Shown here in pieces: positions 8,511 to 16,907 of a stretch of DNA of 20,413 bases (its first letter is position 1; every line of letters starts with the position of its first letter). The stretch covers positions 1-20,413 of the forward strand of contig JBOFEN010000094.1 in assembly GCA_051648105.1 (NCBI GenBank), given 5' to 3'. Source of the DNA: UBA7332 sp051648105. GTDB taxonomy: Bacteria; Bacteroidota; Bacteroidia; Bacteroidales; UBA7332. Below the pieces are notes generated by a model. It was given only the letters and a program-made list of their open reading frames with translations, was not told where the DNA came from and did not search any database. Position numbers and translations under genes: made by a program.

Positions 8511-11500
8511 ATGCAGAAAATAACTCTTAGCCTATTGCTTTGCAGTATGACACTTCCAAGTTTTGCTATACAGGATTCATTACCTGGATTTCTTTATAGT
8601 AAACAGTTGAACCCTATTGGTGATGAATGGCAATCTCCTGAGAAATTATCTCTTAACAAAGAACAGCCTCGCGCATACTTCTTCTCTTTCGACAATGTTG
8701 AGAGCGCACGTAACTATCTACCAGAAAACAGCAAATATTGGCTCTCGTTGAATGGTGAGTGGGACTTTAATTGGGCACCAGATCCAGATTCTAGACCAAA
8801 GGATTTCTATAAGAATGAGTTTAATACCTCAACATGGGATAAGATAAAAGTTCCTTCAAACTGGAACATTGAGGGTATTCAAAAGGATGGAAGCTTAAAG
8901 TATGGAGTGCCTATTTACGTCAACCAACCAGTAATATTTCAACATAAAGTAGCAGTTGATGATTGGCGAGGTGGGGTAATGCGAACTCCCCCTCCTCATT
9001 GGACAACTTACAAGCATCGCAACGAAGTAGGTTCATACAGACGTGAGTTTGATATCCCTAAGGATTGGGATGGAAGAGAGGTGTTCATCACCTTTGATGG
9101 CGTTGATTCTTTCTTCTACTTATGGATCAATGGACAATATATTGGTTTTTCTAAGAACTCACGAAATAGTGCTAGCTTCAATATCACTCCATATCTAAAT
9201 AAAGGAAAGAATGTTGTTGCAGCAGAGGTTTATCGTAGTTCTGATGGATCATTCCTTGAGGCTCAAGATATGTTTAGGCTTCCAGGTATCTTCAGAACAG
9301 TAGCTATACACTCTACTCCTAAAGCACATATCCGCAACCTAAAAGTAACTCCAGATCTAGACGATAACTATATTGATGGAGTACTTAATATCTCAGCTGA
9401 TATTCGCAATCTATCAAAAGGGAGTATTAAGGCTCACTCTGTTGAATATACTCTCTATGAGCACGAACTTTACTCTGATAAAAACAAAAAGGTAGAGAAT
9501 GTTATTGCTACTAGCAAAGTTGAGCTAGTAAAACCAAATCAACTAGCGGAAACTATCAACCAACTGAATATGAAAGCTCCTAAGAAGTGGTCGGCTGAAG
9601 AGCCTTACCGTTATACTTTGGTTGCTGAATTAAAAGACTCTAAAGGGAGAATAGTTGATGTGACATCTACAATTGTTGGATTCCGTGAGGTTGAGATAAA
9701 AGAGACTCCTGCTTCTCAAGATGAGTTCGGATTAGCTGGTAGATACTACTATGTTAATGGTAAACCTGTGAAACTCAAAGGTGTGAATCGTCATGAGTCA
9801 AACCCGGAAACAGGGCACGTTATCTCTAGAGAGTTGATGGAGAAAGAGGTTATGCTAATGAAGAAGGGTAATATCAACCATGTGAGAAACTCTCACTATC
9901 CAGATGATCCATACTGGTACTTCCTTTGCGATAAGTATGGAATCTATCTGGAGGATGAAGCAAACCTTGAGTCACACCAGTATTACTACGGTCAGGCTTC
10001 GCTTTCTCATCCAAAAGAGTGGGAGAAGGCTCACGTAGCTCGTGTAATGGAGATGGTTCACGCTAATGTGAATAACCCATCTATAGTTATATGGTCTCTA
10101 GGAAACGAGGCGGGACCTGGAGATAACTTTGTTACGGCTTACAATGCATTGAAAAGATTTGACAAATCTAGACCGGTTCAGTATGAGCGAAATAATAGTA
10201 TTGTCGATATGGGATCAAACCAATACCCATCTATCGCATGGACTCGTGAGGCTGTAAAAGGTAAGTATAATATTAAGTACCCTTTTCACATATCTGAGTA
10301 TGCTCACTCAATGGGTAATGCTTGTGGTAACTTAGTTGATTATTGGGAGGCTATTGAGTCTACAAACTTCTTTTGCGGTGGTGCAATTTGGGATTGGGTA
10401 GATCAGTCTATGTATAACTATGACCCTATTACAGGTGAGCGATACTTTGCTTATGGTGGTGACTTTGGCGATACACCAAACGATGGTCAGTTTGTAATGA
10501 ATGGTATAGTTTTCGGTGATCTCTCTCCTAAGCCTCAGTACTATGAAGTGAAGAAGGTGTACCAAAATATTGATGTTAAGCCTCTTGATATTCAAAAAGG
10601 CAGCTTTGAGGTTTTCAATAAGTACTACTTCAAGAGTCTAAATGACTACAAGGCTAAGTGGTTCTTGTATGAGAATGGTGTGGTTAAACAGAGTGGGGAG
10701 ATAGCATTGGGTAATATATCTGCTAGAACACGTAAAACAGTTGATATTCCTTATGATTACTCAACTCTTACACCTCAATCGGAGTATTTCGTTAAAGTAC
10801 AATTCCTTTTGAATGAGAATCAGCCTTGGGCTAATAGAGACTATGTTCAAGCTGAAGAGCAATTTGAGATTAAGAGTGCTGAGAATAGACCATTGATCTC
10901 ATCTGTTGCGATGCAAGGAGGTAAACTAACTATCAAAGATGTTTCAAGTAGTATTAAGTCTATCAAGGGTGATAACTTTGAGGCTAACTTTGATATGAAT
11001 AGTGGTACAATCCAGAAGTTAACCTATGGTAATAAGGTTATTATTGAAGAGGGCAAAGGTCCAAAACTTGATGCTATGAGAGCATTTGTCAACAATGATA
11101 ACTGGTTCTATACTCAATGGTTTGAAAAAGGGCTTCACAACCTTAATCATAGTACCAAAGATGCAAAGATCATTACAAAAGAAGATGGACGAATAGTACT
11201 ATCTTTCATTGTGGAATCACAAGCTCCTAATGGTGCTAAGATCTTAGGTGGAACAAGTACTGGTAAGAATACGATAGAGGAGATTACTGCTCGTAGATTT
11301 GGTGACGAAGATTTCAAATTCACAACTAGCCAGATCTGGACTGTATATAAAGATGGATCAATAGAGTTGCAATCAAGCATAAGCTCAAATCAACCATCAA
11401 CAATTCTTCCTCGTCTTGGTTATATTATGGAGATTCCTCAAGAGTATAGCAAATATAGCTACTATGGAAGAGGACCTATTGGGAACTATAATGACCGCAA

Positions 11501-12539
11501 AACTAGCCAATTCATTGAGTTGTACAAGAGCTCTGTATCTGAGCAATTCGTACAGTTCCCTAAACCACAAGAGGTTGGTAACCGTGAAGATGTGCGTTGG
11601 TGCTCATTGATAGATGATAGTGGCAAAGGTGCAATCTTCATATCGACAGACAAGATGTCAACACAAGCTTTGCCATATAGCGCTGTGGATATGATTCTAG
11701 CAGGTCATCCTCACCAACTTCCTCAAGCTAAAGATACATATCTTCGTTTGGATCTTGGTGTAACAGGTCTTGGTGGAAACAGTTGCGGTCAAGGTGGTCC
11801 ATTGAAACATGATCGTATATTCGCTGGAGAGAACAAAATGGGATTCATTATTCGTCCTGTCGACTCTGAGGGCCAATTAACTAACCTATCAAATGTTGCA
11901 CCTGATGGTGATCTGCCTATATCTATTACGCGCAGACGAGATGGCAATGTAACTATTGCATCATTGGATAGTAAGGCTACAATTCTATATCGATTGAACA
12001 ATAGAGGGAAGGCTATAGAATACAAAGAGCCTATTTCTATGCGTGATGGTGGAAAGGTTGAAGCTTGGTATAAGCATAACCCTGATATCAAGCTTACTAG
12101 CTCATTCGATAAAATCCGTATCATTCCTCTTGAGGTGATATCTTCAAGTAGCGAAGAGGTAGGAGAGGGCAATGCCACTAACCTAACCGATGGCGATCCA
12201 AACTCTATTTGGCATACAATGTACTCTGTTACAGTTGCAAAACACCCACATTGGGTTGACCTTGATGCTGGAGAGGAGAAGTCAATAATTGGATTCACTT
12301 ATCTTCCTCGTCAAGATGGTCCTAATGGTCGTGTAAACTCATACCAGATTCAAGTAAGTACGGATGGGAAAGAGTGGGGCGAACCTATTGTTAAAGCAAA
12401 CTTCCCTAATAGTTCCGATGAGTCTAAGACAATGTTCAACAGAGCTATTAAGGGTAGATACATTCGTTTTACAGCTTTAAGCTCTCACGGTAATCAAGAC
12501 TTTGCTTCAGGGGCTGAGATTGGAATAATTGCTGAATAG
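8511..12539 (+). CDS. LacZ-type GH2 beta-galactosidase with C-terminal F5/8 type C domain, exported
   Basis: A 1342-residue glycoside hydrolase family 2 enzyme with a signal peptide (cleavage probably after SFA, residue 19). Domains in order: sugar-binding jelly roll (about 45-275), Ig-like GH2 domain (about 280-395), TIM barrel (about 400-690), DUF4981-like domain (about 700-790), beta-galactosidase small-chain domain (about 812-1118), a short Fn3/chitobiase-like segment (about 1120-1200) and a discoidin-like F5/8 type C module (about 1203-1342). The acid/base is E533 in WSLGNE and the nucleophile E596 in HISEYAHSMGN. IWDWVDQS matches the LacZ family and supports galactosidase over mannosidase or glucuronidase. 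E. coli LacZ is 1024 residues and cytoplasmic; the extra length here is the signal and the C-terminal binding modules. It would remove terminal beta-galactose from N-acetyllactosamine or core-1 O-glycans after desialylation. It follows the GH20 gene by 122 nt across a hairpin, so it may be differentially expressed. Confidence 0.94.
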   Translation: MQKITLSLLLCSMTLPSFAIQDSLPGFLYSKQLNPIGDEWQSPEKLSLNKEQPRAYFFSFDNVESARNYLPENSKYWLSLNGEWDFNWAPDPDSRPKDFYKNEFNTSTWDKIKVPSNWNIEGIQKDGSLKYGVPIYVNQPVIFQHKVAVDDWRGGVMRTPPPHWTTYKHRNEVGSYRREFDIPKDWDGREVFITFDGVDSFFYLWINGQYIGFSKNSRNSASFNITPYLNKGKNVVAAEVYRSSDGSFLEAQDMFRLPGIFRTVAIHSTPKAHIRNLKVTPDLDDNYIDGVLNISADIRNLSKGSIKAHSVEYTLYEHELYSDKNKKVENVIATSKVELVKPNQLAETINQLNMKAPKKWSAEEPYRYTLVAELKDSKGRIVDVTSTIVGFREVEIKETPASQDEFGLAGRYYYVNGKPVKLKGVNRHESNPETGHVISRELMEKEVMLMKKGNINHVRNSHYPDDPYWYFLCDKYGIYLEDEANLESHQYYYGQASLSHPKEWEKAHVARVMEMVHANVNNPSIVIWSLGNEAGPGDNFVTAYNALKRFDKSRPVQYERNNSIVDMGSNQYPSIAWTREAVKGKYNIKYPFHISEYAHSMGNACGNLVDYWEAIESTNFFCGGAIWDWVDQSMYNYDPITGERYFAYGGDFGDTPNDGQFVMNGIVFGDLSPKPQYYEVKKVYQNIDVKPLDIQKGSFEVFNKYYFKSLNDYKAKWFLYENGVVKQSGEIALGNISARTRKTVDIPYDYSTLTPQSEYFVKVQFLLNENQPWANRDYVQAEEQFEIKSAENRPLISSVAMQGGKLTIKDVSSSIKSIKGDNFEANFDMNSGTIQKLTYGNKVIIEEGKGPKLDAMRAFVNNDNWFYTQWFEKGLHNLNHSTKDAKIITKEDGRIVLSFIVESQAPNGAKILGGTSTGKNTIEEITARRFGDEDFKFTTSQIWTVYKDGSIELQSSISSNQPSTILPRLGYIMEIPQEYSKYSYYGRGPIGNYNDRKTSQFIELYKSSVSEQFVQFPKPQEVGNREDVRWCSLIDDSGKGAIFISTDKMSTQALPYSAVDMILAGHPHQLPQAKDTYLRLDLGVTGLGGNSCGQGGPLKHDRIFAGENKMGFIIRPVDSEGQLTNLSNVAPDGDLPISITRRRDGNVTIASLDSKATILYRLNNRGKAIEYKEPISMRDGGKVEAWYKHNPDIKLTSSFDKIRIIPLEVISSSSEEVGEGNATNLTDGDPNSIWHTMYSVTVAKHPHWVDLDAGEEKSIIGFTYLPRQDGPNGRVNSYQIQVSTDGKEWGEPIVKANFPNSSDESKTMFNRAIKGRYIRFTALSSHGNQDFASGAEIGIIAE

Positions 12540-12602
12540 ACACTAGAGACTAGATATTGATGTAAGAAAAGCATAGAGATATGCGAAGATTGAAAAACAA
12601 CA

Positions 12603-12650
12603 AAAGATAACAAAGGAGAGGCCAGAAAAGTCCTCTCCTTTGTTATCTTT
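12603..12650 (+). terminator. Perfect 19-bp stem hairpin after the GH2 gene
   Basis: The arm 12603-12621 (AAAGATAACAAAGGAGAGG) is the exact reverse complement of 12632-12650, with a 10-nt loop. The 3' arm ends in a T-rich stretch (TTATCTTT), and A-rich sequence lies before the 5' arm, as in an intrinsic terminator. It lies 63 nt after the GH2 stop. The same 3' arm contains a promoter-like box used by the next feature. Confidence 0.8.
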
Positions 12651-12651
12651 G
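12644..12651 (+). promoter_or_regulatory. Candidate -7 promoter box for the nitroreductase gene
   Basis: TATCTTTG matches the Bacteroidota -7 consensus TAnnTTTG exactly and would start transcription about 60 nt before the nitroreductase ATG. It overlaps the 3' arm of the terminator hairpin. No clear TTG/TTTG -33 element is seen 19-22 nt upstream, so the call is moderate. Confidence 0.45.
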
Positions 12652-12720
12652 TCGTTGAGTTTAACCCCAGACTAAGAACATAATATGTGATAAGTCTATA
12701 TTTACCTAAAATAAGAAGTT

Positions 12721-13269
12721 ATGGATGCGATTAAAATGATCAAGGAACGTCGTAGTATAAGAAAGTATAAAGAGCAGAAAGTATCTAGGGATACAATAAA
12801 ATCAATTATTGACTCTGCAAGATGGGCTCCATCTTGGGCTAACTCTCAAATTGCTAGATATACAATATTAGAAAACAAAGAGTTAATTCAGCGTATTGCT
12901 GATGAAGGCGTACATGGATTCTCATATAACATTGGGACTTTGAGAAATGCACCAGGCGTAATTGTTTTAAGCTATGTAAATGGCAAGAGTGGCAAACTAT
13001 ATAAAAAAGATGGATATGCAACAAGCAAAGGAAATGCATGGGAGATGTTTGACTCAGGAATTGCTTGTCAAACACTATGCTTAGCTGCCCACGAGCATGG
13101 AGTAGGTACATGTATTTTCGGAGTCTTTGATGATAAGGTCGTCTCAGATATTGTATCTTTGCCTGAAGGGGAGACAGTAGCTGCAATAATTACCTTTGGT
13201 TATCCAGATCAAGAGGTTAATCCTACTCCAAGACTTGAAGTTGAAGAGATAATAAAGTTTATTGAATAA
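12721..13269 (+). CDS. Nitroreductase family FMN-dependent oxidoreductase
   Basis: A 182-residue protein of the nitroreductase (NADH oxidase/flavin reductase) fold, cytoplasmic with no signal. The phosphate-binding start RRSIRKY (10-16), the SARWAPSWANSQ segment (about 32-43) and the C-terminal GETVAAIITFGYPDQ segment are hallmark FMN-contacting regions. Members reduce nitro groups, quinones or enones using NAD(P)H, but the natural substrate cannot be told from sequence. It appears to be a single-gene unit, with a hairpin terminator before it and another terminator 20 nt after its stop. It is not obviously related to the sialoglycan genes. A second, only distantly similar nitroreductase gene lies on the minus strand at 16908-17423. 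Confidence 0.9.
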   Translation: MDAIKMIKERRSIRKYKEQKVSRDTIKSIIDSARWAPSWANSQIARYTILENKELIQRIADEGVHGFSYNIGTLRNAPGVIVLSYVNGKSGKLYKKDGYATSKGNAWEMFDSGIACQTLCLAAHEHGVGTCIFGVFDDKVVSDIVSLPEGETVAAIITFGYPDQEVNPTPRLEVEEIIKFIE

Positions 13270-13289
13270 TATCTTGTAACAAAACAAAT

Positions 13290-13321
13290 AAAGGGGAGAA
13301 CGAAATCGTTCTCCCCTTTTT
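13290..13321. terminator. Bidirectional intrinsic terminator between convergent genes
   Basis: The stem 13290-13302 (AAAGGGGAGAACG) pairs perfectly with 13307-13319 around a 4-nt loop. It is followed on the plus strand by a T-run and on the minus strand by TTTATTTGTTTT. It ends the plus-strand nitroreductase gene and, 13 nt past its stop, the minus-strand ettA gene. Confidence 0.9.
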
Positions 13322-13333
13322 GTTGCTTGTTGA

Positions 13334-15019
13334 CTAGTCAACAAGTTTTCTATATCTAACACGCTTAGGCTCAACATTACCCATACGCATCTTTTTGTTC
13401 TCTTCATATTCCGAATAGCTACCTTCGAAGTAGAATACCTCTGAGTTGCCCTCGAATGCTAGGATGTGAGTACAAATGCGGTCAAGGAACCAACGGTCGT
13501 GGGAAATAACTACCGCACAACCAGCGAAACTCTCTAGACCCTCTTCGAGTGCACGAAGAGTATTCACGTCGATATCATTGGTAGGCTCATCCAGAAGAAG
13601 AACGTTACCCTCTTCGCGAAGTGCCATAGCTAGGTGCAAACGGTTACGCTCACCACCTGAAAGTACGCCACAAAGTTTCTCTTGATCAGCACCCGTGAAG
13701 TTGAAACGTGAAAGGTAAGCACGAGCATTCAACTCTCTACCGCCCAATTTGATCGTATCTTGTCCACCAGAGATAACACTGTATACACTCTTATCGTTTT
13801 CTATTCCAGCGTGAGACTGGTCAACATAAGCTACTTTCACTGTCTCTCCAACCTCAAAAGTACCTTTGTCAGCCTGCTCTAGACCCATGATAAGTCTGAA
13901 TAGAGTGGTTTTACCTGCACCGTTAGGACCGATAACACCAACTATACCGTTTGGAGGAAGAACAAAGTCTAGATTATCATATAGTAGTTTATCACCATAT
14001 GCTTTTGCTACACCATGAGCCTCAATAACTTTATTACCAAGTCTTGGTCCGTTAGGTATAAAGATCTCTAATTTCTCCTCACGCTCCTTAGTGTCTTGGT
14101 TTAGAAGAGCTTCATAAGAGTTTAGACGAGCTTTTCCTTTTGCATGTCTAGCTTTTGGAGATTGGTTGATCCAGTCAAGCTCACGCTCAAGAGTCTTACG
14201 ACGCTTGCTGGCTTGCTTCTCTTCCTGCTCCATTCTTTTTGTTTTCTGCTCTAGCCATGATGTATAGTTACCTTTCCAAGGAATACCCTCACCTCGGTCA
14301 AGCTCCAAGATCCATCCTGCAACGTGATCTAGGAAGTAACGGTCGTGGGTAATCGCGATAACTGTACCAGCATATTGGTTAAGGTGTTGCTCCAACCAGT
14401 CGATAGACTCAGCATCCAAGTGGTTGGTAGGCTCATCAAGAAGAAGTACATCTGGCTCTTGAAGAAGTAGGCGGCAAAGTGCTACACGACGGCGCTCACC
14501 TCCAGAAAGATGTTTAACTAGTTGATCCTCTGGAGGACATCTTAGTGCATCCATCGCTCTCTCTAGTTTGTTGTCTAGATTCCAAGCATCTGTTGCGTCA
14601 ATCTTATCTTGTAGTTCAGCTTGTCTGTTGATAAGTGCATCCATAAGATCTGGATTGTCAAGTACCTCAGGGTCACCAAACTTCATGTTAACCTCCTCAT
14701 ATTCAGCTAGAGTGTCAACAATCTCTTGTACACCCTCTTGAACAATCTCTTTAACTGTCTTTGTCTCATCAAGCTGAGGCTCCTGCTCTAGGTAACCTAC
14801 TGTGTGCCCTGGTGAGAAAACCACATTACCTTGGTATGACTTCTCAATACCAGCAATGATCTTTAATAGGGTAGACTTACCCGAACCATTCAGACCAATG
14901 ATACCGATCTTAGCACCGTAGAAGAAAGATAGGTAGATGTTCTTAAGTACTTGCTTTTGTGGAGGGTAAGTTTTGCTTACTCCATCCATCGAAAAGATAA
15001 TTTTCTTGTCGTCTGCCAT
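13334..15019 (-). CDS. ettA: ABC-F translation factor EttA (energy-dependent translational throttle protein)
   Basis: A 561-residue soluble protein with two ABC ATPase domains and no membrane segments, close to the 555 residues of E. coli EttA. Domain 1 has Walker A GLNGSGKS (42-49), signature LSGGERRR (171-178) and Walker B LLLDEPTNHLD (192-202) with E196. Domain 2 has Walker A GPNGAGKT (364-371), LSGGERNR and LLLDEPTNDID. The linker between them contains the charged helical P-site tRNA-interaction segment typical of ABC-F proteins (about 245-320). EttA binds the ribosomal E site and gates the first peptide bond according to the ATP/ADP ratio. It lies 33 nt downstream of mntP on the same strand with no promoter box between, so it is probably the last gene of the minus-strand run. 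The product is unlikely to be an antibiotic-resistance ABC-F, because length and motifs match EttA. Confidence 0.94.
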   Translation of the reverse strand: MADDKKIIFSMDGVSKTYPPQKQVLKNIYLSFFYGAKIGIIGLNGSGKSTLLKIIAGIEKSYQGNVVFSPGHTVGYLEQEPQLDETKTVKEIVQEGVQEIVDTLAEYEEVNMKFGDPEVLDNPDLMDALINRQAELQDKIDATDAWNLDNKLERAMDALRCPPEDQLVKHLSGGERRRVALCRLLLQEPDVLLLDEPTNHLDAESIDWLEQHLNQYAGTVIAITHDRYFLDHVAGWILELDRGEGIPWKGNYTSWLEQKTKRMEQEEKQASKRRKTLERELDWINQSPKARHAKGKARLNSYEALLNQDTKEREEKLEIFIPNGPRLGNKVIEAHGVAKAYGDKLLYDNLDFVLPPNGIVGVIGPNGAGKTTLFRLIMGLEQADKGTFEVGETVKVAYVDQSHAGIENDKSVYSVISGGQDTIKLGGRELNARAYLSRFNFTGADQEKLCGVLSGGERNRLHLAMALREEGNVLLLDEPTNDIDVNTLRALEEGLESFAGCAVVISHDRWFLDRICTHILAFEGNSEVFYFEGSYSEYEENKKMRMGNVEPKRVRYRKLVD

Positions 15020-15052
15020 TGTTATTTATATATGTTGTTGTTTGCGTTTACT

Positions 15053-15619
15053 TTACATAAAGTAGAGGTGTTCTATTAGGATCTTCAAGCCAATCAAGAT
15101 TAGAATAACACCTCCAATGAGTTCCATCGGTAGTCTATATTTCGTTCCAAACTGAGCCCCAAAGGCTGCTCCAGTGAATGAAAGTACGAAGGTAGTCACT
15201 CCAATACAGACTACAGGCAATAGAAGTTGTACATTCAAGAATGCAAAAGAGACACCCACGGCTAATGCATCAATACTTGTAGCCACAGCAAGACCTATGA
15301 TAGTCATCCTACGGGTTGGGTCAAACCCCTTCTCCTCATCATCCTCATCGGAGAACCACTCGTAAATCATTTTTCCACCCAAAAGAGCAAGAAGTATAAA
15401 GGCTACCCAATGGTCATAAAGCTTTATATGCTCTTGAAAACGTATTCCCAATAACCATCCTAATACAGGCATCATACCCTGAAAAAGGCCCATCCAAAAG
15501 GCTATACGGAGAATATGCTTTACATGTACACGGTCTAGGATGATACCAGCAGCTATTGACACAGCAAGGCTATCCATCGATAGTCCTATAGCAATCATTA
15601 TTATCTCAAGAATCCCCAT
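15053..15619 (-). CDS. mntP: MntP family manganese efflux pump
   Basis: A 188-residue inner-membrane protein, the same length as E. coli MntP, with about six hydrophobic segments arranged as two repeats. The duplicated motif is visible as LSMDSLAVS (D16) and ATSIDALAVGVSF (D117); these aspartates are needed for Mn2+ transport in the family. A long acidic cytoplasmic loop (DEDDEEKG, about 91-98) lies between the halves. It exports excess Mn2+. No manganese riboswitch is visible upstream, because the gene starts only 11 nt after the stop of the preceding gene. It is therefore probably co-transcribed with that gene and with ettA. Confidence 0.93.
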   Translation of the reverse strand: MGILEIIMIAIGLSMDSLAVSIAAGIILDRVHVKHILRIAFWMGLFQGMMPVLGWLLGIRFQEHIKLYDHWVAFILLALLGGKMIYEWFSDEDDEEKGFDPTRRMTIIGLAVATSIDALAVGVSFAFLNVQLLLPVVCIGVTTFVLSFTGAAFGAQFGTKYRLPMELIGGVILILIGLKILIEHLYFM

Positions 15620-15630
15620 CTCTTATGCTC

Positions 15631-16407
15631 CTATTTCTGTTTTTTCCCTATAAAGGGTAGTTGATAATAAATATTATATTCCACTGCCATTGCAGAGGAA
15701 CTACCTGCTTGATTCATACCGTAACCTGGAATAAACCAAGTGTTTGAATTAGGGTTCTTGGTCGATGAGATCAAGAAATTGTATCTGACATTCCAGCCCA
15801 TTGATAGACTCTTATATATCTTAACCTTGATGCCCGCAACTATTGATGCCCATTGAGAGAAGGATTTCTGATCAAGTATATCTATCCTCTGAGACTCTCC
15901 CCAGTAGTCGCCAACAATAGGGATGTCAAGTATATCATAAGAGACATGCGAAAATCCATAGCGCAGACCTGCATAAAAGTAGAAGTCGGGACGCTGTTGG
16001 AAAGCGTAATTTAGACCTACGCGGGTGTAAAAAGCACTATTTGACTTAAACTTATAGTCATCCTCAGTAGTGAGATTCATACGGCTTGCACCAATCTCTA
16101 CAATAGGGTAGTAACGACTCTTGAGATTGACCTCTGCGGATAGTTGAAAAGATAGCTTCTCTCTATTGAGTAGATAACTGCCCGGAGCTATAATGTCTGT
16201 ACCTAGAGTTACACCACCGAAAAGAGGTATTGAGTCGCGCAGGAGCTTCTTTGCTGCCTTTTCGGCCGCTTTCTTTTCCGCTTCGCGTCGCTGCTTTGCC
16301 TCCTCTGCACTCCTGCTCATCTGTGCCGAGGAGTAGTTCTGTGCTGCTAACGTGGTAGAAAGCAGCATAAGAATGAGGCTAAAAGAGTAGGAGAAGATTT
16401 TCTTCAT
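15631..16407 (-). CDS. Exported outer-membrane-like beta protein, probably DUF6048 family
   Basis: A 258-residue protein with a signal peptide ending in TTLAAQ (about residue 22). A short Ala/Lys/Glu-rich helix follows (AEEAKQRREAEKKAAEKAAK, about 34-53), then about 190 residues of alternating aromatic/polar beta strands such as FYTRVGLNYAF and FYFYAGLRYGFSH. This pattern suggests a small outer-membrane beta-barrel. I recognise the paired arrangement with the preceding lipoprotein as the DUF6048/DUF6452 pair of Bacteroidales, from memory and not searched. Its start lies inside the end of that lipoprotein gene (29-bp overlap), implying coupled translation. Function unknown; it may form an envelope complex with its partner. 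Confidence 0.75.
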   Translation of the reverse strand: MKKIFSYSFSLILMLLSTTLAAQNYSSAQMSRSAEEAKQRREAEKKAAEKAAKKLLRDSIPLFGGVTLGTDIIAPGSYLLNREKLSFQLSAEVNLKSRYYPIVEIGASRMNLTTEDDYKFKSNSAFYTRVGLNYAFQQRPDFYFYAGLRYGFSHVSYDILDIPIVGDYWGESQRIDILDQKSFSQWASIVAGIKVKIYKSLSMGWNVRYNFLISSTKNPNSNTWFIPGYGMNQAGSSSAMAVEYNIYYQLPFIGKKQK

Positions 16408-16867
16408 CGAGGTTTATTATTGATTGTTTTGCCACTATGAGTGAATCTATATAGTGTCGTGTATATCTTACTGAGTCAACTAGATGGTGGATAACTGTTC
16501 CACAATCCTCTGAGATGAAGTAACTTTTGTTCTTGTAGTAGAAGGTTACGGTATCTCTTTGGTCTATGATCTCAGACTCCGCACCCTGAAAATGCAGAAC
16601 ATAAGAGCTCTCTTCTTGAAACTTCTTAAGTGGTAGCTTAATGTAGCTCTGCGAGGTAGCTCTATTATATAGTATAGAGTCCTGTGGAGCTCCTATGCCA
16701 TAAACAGTTATTGAGTCAAAAGTAAAACTCGCATTTGTACTCTTCGAGTAGAAAGAGCAGCGAGCATTTACTGAAATAGTCTCTTGACACCCTTCATTGC
16801 CACATCCAACAATAGTGGAAAGAGCTATGAGTGTGAAGAGTGATAAGAGGATGTTTTGTGGTCTCAT
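16379..16867 (-). CDS. Small lipoprotein, probably DUF6452 family
   Basis: A 162-residue protein with a lipoprotein signal, lipobox STIVGC with Cys22, followed by GNEGCQE. The mature part contains several Cys residues and alternating beta-type sequence (SFTFDSITVYG, YVLHFQG). It includes a late segment YFISEDCGTVIHHLVDS that I associate with the DUF6452 family of Bacteroidales. No catalytic motif is visible. Its 3' end overlaps the next gene by 29 bp, and it starts 40 nt after the nitroreductase stop. Overlap with the beta-barrel-like gene suggests the two proteins work together in the envelope. Function unknown. Confidence 0.72.
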   Translation of the reverse strand: MRPQNILLSLFTLIALSTIVGCGNEGCQETISVNARCSFYSKSTNASFTFDSITVYGIGAPQDSILYNRATSQSYIKLPLKKFQEESSYVLHFQGAESEIIDQRDTVTFYYKNKSYFISEDCGTVIHHLVDSVRYTRHYIDSLIVAKQSIINLDEENLLLLF

Positions 16868-16907
16868 ATATAAATATTTACTCTTTTGCGGAGTCTTATC
16901 CCTTTAG

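Noticed and set aside
11789..12298. 169-codon minus-strand open frame inside the GH2 gene
   Set aside because: It is antisense to a strongly supported domain region, shows no recognisable motif or export signal, and arises from the codon pattern of the real gene.
12603..12650. Invertible promoter segment of the Bacteroides capsule type
   Set aside because: The inverted repeats are perfect but only 10 nt apart, too short for site-specific inversion, and no recombinase gene is nearby.
12697..12704. TATATTTA as an alternative -7 box for the plus-strand nitroreductase
   Set aside because: It matches the consensus at all but the last base but has no -33 element and would leave a leader of about 10 nt; the exact match at 12644 is preferred.
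15620..15630. Manganese-sensing (yybP-ykoY) riboswitch before mntP
   Set aside because: Only 11 nt separate mntP from the preceding gene, leaving no room for the structure, and I see no such motif in the end of that gene.
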